In this document: positions 58,927 to 64,000 of the stretch, in pieces
Layout of the letters: the number at the start of each line of letters is the position of its first letter
How positions within the stretch are numbered: position 1 is the first letter of the stretch
From: Mercurialis annua
Taxonomy: Eukaryota > Streptophyta > Magnoliopsida > Malpighiales > Euphorbiaceae
Length of the DNA: 64,000 bases
Direction: 5' to 3'
Assembly (NCBI RefSeq): GCF_937616625.2
Contig: NC_065570.1
Location: 65,065,665-65,129,664 of the forward strand
The notes under the pieces: generated by a model
What the model was told of the DNA's origin: nothing
Seen by the model: only the letters and a program-made list of their open reading frames with translations
Database searches by the model: none
Position numbers and translations under genes: made by a program

Positions 58927-59199
58927 TGCAGAGGGAGAATGTAAATGACTTTTATAACCTTCAAATGGTTTCACTGTGAGGACCATAGCTGTGGGGATAA
59001 ATATGTCTTTTAGTTTAAATTTTTGGCTTAAACTTTACTTTTTATTTGATTTTATTTTAAAAACTTATCAATTATAGGACTAATTTAATAATATTAAAGG
59101 AATTACATAATTGAAATTTTATGAAATTTATTTATAAGTTATACTTTAAATTGTGGTTAAGTGTGAAAAAACTATATTTTCATAGTATCAAATCCGCAT

Positions 59200-59290
59200 T
59201 TGAGAGCTTGCCCTAATAGCCGAGATCGGGGGTTTGAACTTCCGATTCTTCTCAGACCGTGTTTTGTCTGATTTAACTTTAAAAATGTCT
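59200..59290 (+). repeat. tRNA-derived repeat fragment (box B)
   Basis: AGAGCTTGCCCTAATAGCCG followed by CGGGGGTTTGAACTTCCGA has the spacing of box A and box B, and CTCAGACCGTGTTTTGTCTG follows. A complete tRNA cannot be folded, so this is probably a tRNA-derived SINE or a tRNA relic. Confidence 0.4.
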
Positions 59291-59429
59291 ACTGACTCTC
59301 GCTAACTTTCACTAACAACTAATTTTATATCTATTTATGAATAAAAAAAAAGTATCGGAGTCATTATAAAAAGCTATAATATTGTAAATTCAAATTCTGA
59401 AATTAAATATTTATTTGATTAAAGGATGA

Positions 59430-59800
59430 AAGTACAAAAAAATTCCTGAATTTTTCCAGAAAGTATAAGAAAGTCATTTAACTTATTTTTGGTACAAATC
59501 GACCCTCGAACTTTTAAAATTGAACAAAAAAACCCTTCCCTCCAAATTCTCAGTTAACTGATGACGTGGCACATAGAAAAAGTTAAAAAACAACCTTAAT
59601 GTTTAAAAATACTTACTAATTTTATATTTATGAATTTTTTAGACCATTTTCACCCTCTTATTCATTTAAATATCTATTATTAAATAAAATTATAAATTAA
59701 AACCAATTAAAATCAAATTACAACAATTGAAACCCGATTAAATCAATCGAAACCTAATTAAATACTTCAAAATACAATTAAAAAAATTGAATTCGATGTG
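59430..59800. mobile_element. Single arm of an AACAAAAAACCC-type element
   Basis: AAATTGAACAAAAAAACCCTT, TGACGTGGCACATAGAAAAA and CTTAATGTTTAAAAATACTTAC correspond to the left arm at 14,080-14,290. The opposite arm was not found nearby, so this appears to be a solo or truncated arm. Confidence 0.5.
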
Positions 59801-59811
59801 TTTAAAATAAG

Positions 59812-60160
59812 GGTTAATTGCACCAAAAATTACCTACTTTAGCGTGTTTTGCATATTTAACATTAACTTTAAATTTTGGCAATTTCATACATAAACTTTC
59901 AATTCTTTGCAATTCGAGCTACAGGCTGAAATTCCAATTTGAGATCGTTTATGTGGACATCGGAGCTGCCACGTGGGTTCAATTTTTTCCACGTATTAAA
60001 CACACCGTCTAAGTGGAGCATCTTTCTTATAAAAACGACATCGTTTTCTTATCTCCAAATTTACTCTAATTTCTATCATTTTACCTCATTCCTTCTCCTC
60101 AACTTTACCCCAACCGTTCTTCACTCCCTATTGTTTTCTTCTGAAATTGAAATATCATTT
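59812..60160 (+). mobile_element. Left arm of a GGTTAATTGCA-type element, upstream of the GRF pseudogene
   Basis: AGGGTTAATTGCACCAAAAATTACC, CTTTAAATTTTGGCAATTTC and GAGCTGCCACGTGGGTTC follow the motif order of the left half of the 24,050 family. AAAACGACATCGTTTT follows at about 60,035, a string common in Mutator-like termini. No matching right arm was found within 1.5 kb beyond the pseudogene, so capture of the gene is only a hypothesis. Confidence 0.45.
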
Positions 60161-60180
60161 TCTTTCCTTGCCTTTCTTCA

Positions 60181-60923
60181 ATGTCGGACCGTAAACGATT
60201 GTTTGGCACAACTAGAGATTTTGACGTATGATCTATTTCAAAAGGTACAAATGAAACATTCTTGTACGCCTCTTCTTCAAGCTCAATTTCTGACAAGGAA
60301 TGTCAACATGAAGCGAGAGCTATGTGCTACGTTTCATATACTGATAAGGACCCGGGAAGAAGATTTTGGAAATGTCCATACAGCCGAGTAAGTAAAAATC
60401 TAATTACTTTGTTGTAGTGATTGTCAATTTAATTGTGAAATATTTGTTTGCTTAAAAATGTATTGGGTTTTGCTTGTTGTAGTTTGATGATTGCAAATTT
60501 GTTGAATGGGTTGATCCAGAAACTCCAAAGTATCTGCAAAAGCTACTTTGTGAAGTTAATGGACAACAAAGAAAAGTTAGAAGGGGAACTGACATTGGCA
60601 AAGCAAAAATAAATAGATTTGGTGTACAAAGCTGAAGCTGGTGCAGCTATAGCCAGAGCCTCTAGAGATATTGTGAACATGATGTCAATTCAAATTAAGG
60701 AAGCTGAAAAGACGACAATTGATTTGCAGAGAACAAACGTCGAGCTTGTCGAAATATATACACTGCTTGATGAGAAAGTGGGTAATTTGAATGAAGTAAA
60801 AGTCAAATTAGTTCGAGAAAGGAAGAAGTTAAAGCCAAAGTGAAGAAACTAAGAATGACTTATTGGTTTTTTAGCATCATGTTGGCTGTGTTCATGATTA
60901 TCATAGCGGAAATGGCTTTTTAA
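60181..60923 (+). pseudogene. GRF zinc-finger / coiled-coil / membrane-anchor gene, disrupted
   Basis: Plus-strand gene with an intact intron (donor 60388, acceptor ending at 60482). It starts MSDRKRLFGTTRDFDV, hits a stop, then continues in another frame as a Ser-rich linker and a GRF-type zinc finger: DKECQHEARA, SYTDKDPGRRFWKCPYSR and, after the intron, FDDCKFVEWVDPE. A second frameshift follows near 60,556, then a coiled coil (DNKEKLEGELTLAKQK, an in-frame TAA, then AEAGAAIARASRDIVNMMSI). After a further shift near 60,830 the C-terminal membrane anchor MTYWFFSIMLAVFMIIIAEM ends at 60,923. The order GRF-coiled coil-membrane helix is typical of a plant family of unknown role. GRF fingers bind single-stranded nucleic acid in other proteins. 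Two or three indels and one stop mark it as a pseudogene, unless they are sequencing errors. Confidence 0.75.
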
Positions 60924-61480
60924 CATCTTTGTTTAGTGCTTTAGTTTGTTGTTGTTGTTAGTGGCTTAATGAATTGTTTTGAACTTCTTTTGGTTTGTGA
61001 TGTAGTTTGAACATCTGTTGGTTTCAGATGTAGTTTGATGGTTTCTGATGTAGTTTGATGTTTTCTGATGTTGTTTGAACTTCTTTTTGCTTGTAATGTA
61101 GTTTATTTGGTTTGAACATCTTAAGTTCTTTGGTTTGTGATTCAGATATGTTTTTAGATCAATGAAAATGAGATGCAAGTTCATTCATTAATTGAGAGAA
61201 AGTTAAGGTCTATTGTAGCATTTTAACAACGTTAATTACAGGGATTTGCATAAGTTAACAAGCATAAGTTAACAACTGAAATAATTACAGTCCCTCAAGA
61301 GTTCCTACACAAGCATAAGACGCTTTTAATCCTTTTGTTATTACCAATTGTTTATTGCTTGCGTAGTTTTATTATTAATTAATTGCTATTTTGCTAATTA
61401 GTTGTGAGTTGTGTTTTATTGTTGATGATAGTAGTTGTTTAATTCCAAAAACTCTTTTCTTGTTGCTAAGAAATTTAAAC
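60924..61480. other. Intergenic with GATGTAGTTTGA repeats
   Basis: Contains four to five close copies of GATGTAGTTTGA and variants (60,999-61,100), probably in the 3' region of the broken GRF gene. Nothing else recognisable. Confidence 0.4.
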
Positions 61481-61489
61481 TCGGGAAGA

Positions 61490-62170
61490 AAAACTCTCTC
61501 ACTAAGTCCTACTTGTCCTCATAGGTATGATAACCCAGACTTACGTCCACTTTATTACTAGTTCTGATACCGTATACTTGCGGTAAAGGACCAACAGAAA
61601 GCCCCACTGGTTGGCTGGCACCTGGCTTCTCCCCAACAAACATGTCAGTGCAACAGACATGTCACGACCGTGACATGCCAATCTTCAGCATAAAAAGTTC
61701 AATTCTTCTATAAGATTTGTAAAAGAGTTGTTGTGGTTATAAATACCCCTTGTCTACCATATTTATGTGGTTAGACAATTTGACAACAACTACAAATCTC
61801 AAGTATTCAATTCTCTCTTCTTATATTTATTGTGCATCAATTATTTGATTACTTTTCTTAGTTGTTGATTAATCTTTAATTATATCATTTAGTGTTTGTG
61901 GGTTTGTGATTAGCCTTGAAAAATCACTTTTTGAGTTTGAGATAATCTCTAGAAAATCTCTTTGTAAAGTTGGAGTTTAGCTTAAAAGCTTCATCCCATT
62001 AATGGATTCTAAAATCTCAATCTTTGATTGAATAGTGAAGTAGAATCGATTTGTGATTCGAACCACTCTAAATCTCTTGTCTCTTTTTTCTAAACTCTTA
62101 AACTCTTACTTAATTTTCTTAATTATCCATTAAATCTTATTCACCCCCCTCTCTAAGGTAGCATATAGGG
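61490..62170 (+). mobile_element. Retrotransposon LTR/leader fragments
   Basis: At 61,540-61,590 the text GTTCTGATACCGTATACTTGCGG resembles the sequence after the LTR in plant retrotransposons and the 3,594-3,640 string. 61,640-61,680 holds a palindrome (TGTCACGACCGTGACATG). From 61,736 a TATA-like TATAAATACCCC precedes a transcribed-looking leader that ends near 62,148 with TTATTCACCCCCCTCTCTAA, a string common at the 3' side of plant Copia LTRs. No paired LTR was seen, so solo or truncated LTRs are likely. Confidence 0.5.
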
Positions 62171-62640
62171 ATTTTGTATATTCAGCTTATGATAAGCGAT
62201 TCCAGAATCTACTCCCAAAATTTTATCTGGCCGATTGACAAATTCCTTCCAATTCCTTTCTAGTTCAAGTACAAATCTGCTTTGTTTTCCTCTAGTATTC
62301 ATGCGCCCAACTTTACTGTTTTAAGGTCGCAACCCCCCACGATCACAAACTCTAATTCTCCACATGGTGTATATTTTGAATCGGTTTCCTCCTCTTCCAC
62401 AAATTCAGGCGATTCCACCATGAATGTTTCCGTGAGTTCTCCAATTGAGACCAAATAACAAGATCTGGCCTCTTCCTGATTTTCTTTAATAGTGATAGTC
62501 TCCATTCCATTTGGTATTTTCATTGTTAAATATTTTATACAAGTGAAAGTTCTTGTTTGGTACAGCATTTGTCTACCCAAAATTGCATTTATAGGGTAGT
62601 GAGCTTAATGATGGTAAAAAGTAAGTTTACCTTTTGCGTT
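62160..62640 (-). pseudogene. Ty3/gypsy pol fragment (protease to RT linker)
   Basis: Minus-strand frame including INAILGRQMLYQTRTFTCIK, then LTMKIPNG, IKENQEEARSCYLVSI and, after an acidic linker, KTVKLGA. Together these match the segment between protease and reverse transcriptase of plant gypsy polyproteins. After a frameshift near 62,300 it continues RMNTRGKQSRFVLELERNW, WKEFVNRPDKILGVDSGIAY and HKLNIQ, corresponding to the RT entry (DMPGI..IAYHKLNI). No catalytic RT domain remains. Confidence 0.8.
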
Positions 62641-62651
62641 GGTTTCTTCAA

Positions 62652-63475
62652 AGGTGGCCACGGTTCATAACTCTGCGGTTCTGAACCGGAACCGCAGGGT
62701 TGCGGTTAAAGAAATTTTAGAACAGGCTCAGACCTGTCTAAGTGACAGTTCCATGCCGGTTCGAAACCGGAAGGTTCCGATTTCGGTTCCGAATTACGTG
62801 CGGTTCAAAAAAAGTTAAAATTTAAATTTAAATTTAATTACTAAAAATAAAAAAAAGTTTAAAAATAAAATAATATGCGGAGATAATATTATAAAAAATA
62901 AAAAAATAAATCAAATTTTTTAAATATTATATTAACAAAAAAATTAACTATAACAAATTTTAATAAAATAAAACTAAAGTAATACATAAATATAATATTA
63001 ATAAATATTGATAGTATATTGACATCACATTCTTATAAATTACTCTTTTATGTCAACTTTTATCAAATATGGCAAACAATCACCTGACCGTTTGCATTCT
63101 TCGTAGATAATCACGAAGTGACCCTTTGTAAATGTATAATAAAGTTCATAAATCGATCAGTATAATATATATAGATGTAGTAAGTGTATAGTCTGATATA
63201 TATAATAGCTACATAATATAATATTTTTACTACATATATATATAAACATAAATATAAAATAATATATATAAAATATAAAAATTAGAAGTAAATAATTTTT
63301 ATTGATGGGTTTGAACCGCCGGTTCCGACCTAAAACTGCCGGTTCACGGTTCAATTCTTTTAGAAGCGGACCAGAACTGATCTTTCTACAGATTTGGGCC
63401 GAATTTTGTCCGATTCCGGATTTGACCGGACCGGTTCCGGGTCAATTTACGGGCTAACTTGGCCCATGGCCATCT
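62652..63475. mobile_element. TIR element, about 825 bp, GGCCACGGTTC ends
   Basis: AAGGTGGCCACGGTTC at the left and GGCCCATGGCCATCTT at the right are inverted. Inside, GCGGTTCTGAACCGGAACCGC and ACCGGAACCGCAGGG at the left correspond to CCGGTTCCGACCTAAAA and GGACCGGTTCCGGGTC at the right. The centre is AT-rich. It may be related to the 54,150 element. No duplication was confirmed. Confidence 0.6.
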
Positions 63476-63904
63476 TTAACTTAGCTTACGTGTTTTATAA
63501 CTCTAACACTAACAGTAAGTATATGCTAACTCAACAAAAAACTCTAACTACTCACAAATTTGATATTAATTATAAATAAAATAAAATTATTAAGATAAAT
63601 TATTAATATAACATTTATTAGTATAGTTATTTTAATCCAACTAATAAATATATCTTATAACCTGACAAAACTGTAACTAATTTAGTATTGTTTATAAATA
63701 AATATATTTGTATAATTAAAATAATTATTTTATAAATTAATAAACTGAAGTATAATATTTATATTAAATAAAAAATTTAATTAATTTAATATTTATTACG
63801 AGTCTCAATACGAAACTAGTAAATTCAAAACTACACAAAAGAAAAAGAAAATTTAATAAATTGAGAGTCCACCTCACAAATAAAATTAAAAAGAAAATTA
63901 TCAA
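63476..63904. other. AT-rich intergenic sequence
   Basis: No gene or repeat boundary recognised before the Helitron-like terminus. Confidence 0.4.
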
Positions 63905-64000
63905 TCTATACTATATATAAAAGCACGGATGGGGATGGGGGGGAGGACAGACACATTTACGTTAATGTCCTTTATATTTAAAAAATTAATAATATAATTA
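63905..64000 (+). mobile_element. Candidate Helitron 5' terminus (runs off the window)
   Basis: TCTATACTATATATAAAAGC, starting at 63,905 and continuing ACGG, is the typical 5' end of plant Helitrons. The preceding base is A, as expected for insertion between A and T. The 3' terminus (a hairpin followed by CTRR) would lie beyond the window. A G-rich GGGGATGGGGGGGAGG follows at about 63,930. Confidence 0.65.

Overview
This is nuclear DNA from a flowering plant, most likely a core eudicot. It is AT-rich, its genes carry GT-AG introns, it encodes a plant-type plasma-membrane aquaporin and a cytosolic ribosomal protein with telo-box promoter motifs, and most of the space between genes is decayed transposons. 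The aquaporin N-terminus looks like those of Malpighiales, but I cannot fix the species from sequence alone.

I support six genes and one broken gene. (1) A receptor-like kinase on the minus strand, about 6.14-10.56 kb, with at least eight exons, a transmembrane segment and a kinase fold lacking the catalytic-loop Asp (a likely pseudokinase). (2) An 81-residue single-pass protein on the plus strand in three exons, 16.71-18.02 kb. (3) A 135-residue signal-peptide plus membrane-anchor protein on the minus strand, 19.50-19.91 kb. (4) A complete four-exon PIP2 aquaporin on the minus strand, 43.33-45.84 kb. (5) A 55-residue single-exon protein on the minus strand, 55.47-55.64 kb, with a TATA box and G-box. 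(6) Intronless 60S ribosomal protein L12 (uL11) on the minus strand, 58.32-58.82 kb. The broken gene, 60.18-60.92 kb, is a GRF zinc-finger/coiled-coil/membrane-anchor gene disrupted by frameshifts and a stop. The genes do not form a pathway; this is an ordinary gene-sparse chromosomal stretch.

The rest is mobile DNA. The left end (0-4.4 kb) holds Ty3/gypsy gag and protease remnants, including a second gag copy in opposite orientation, and the right end (61.5-62.6 kb) holds LTR/leader-like sequence and a gypsy pol fragment. Between them is an unusually dense set of non-autonomous terminal-inverted-repeat elements. Several have 9-10 bp target-site duplications that I could read directly (20.75-21.16, 21.38-21.88, 48.37-48.75 and 35.67-38.66 kb; near-perfect at 39.39-40.34 kb), which fits Mutator-like elements. 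One 218-bp element with an exact 8-bp duplication (hAT-like) sits inside another inverted-repeat element at 22.4-23.0 kb. A candidate Helitron 5' end starts at 63,905 and runs out of the window.

The most unusual structures are: the 3-kb element at 35.67-38.66 kb, whose arms carry GGTCAACGGCC-type subrepeats and tRNA-like box A/B motifs around a 1.2-kb degenerate 12-bp minisatellite; and a set of large inverted-repeat elements with different ends but the same kind of core, GACGA-rich nested palindromes beside CCACCGCC-like sequence.
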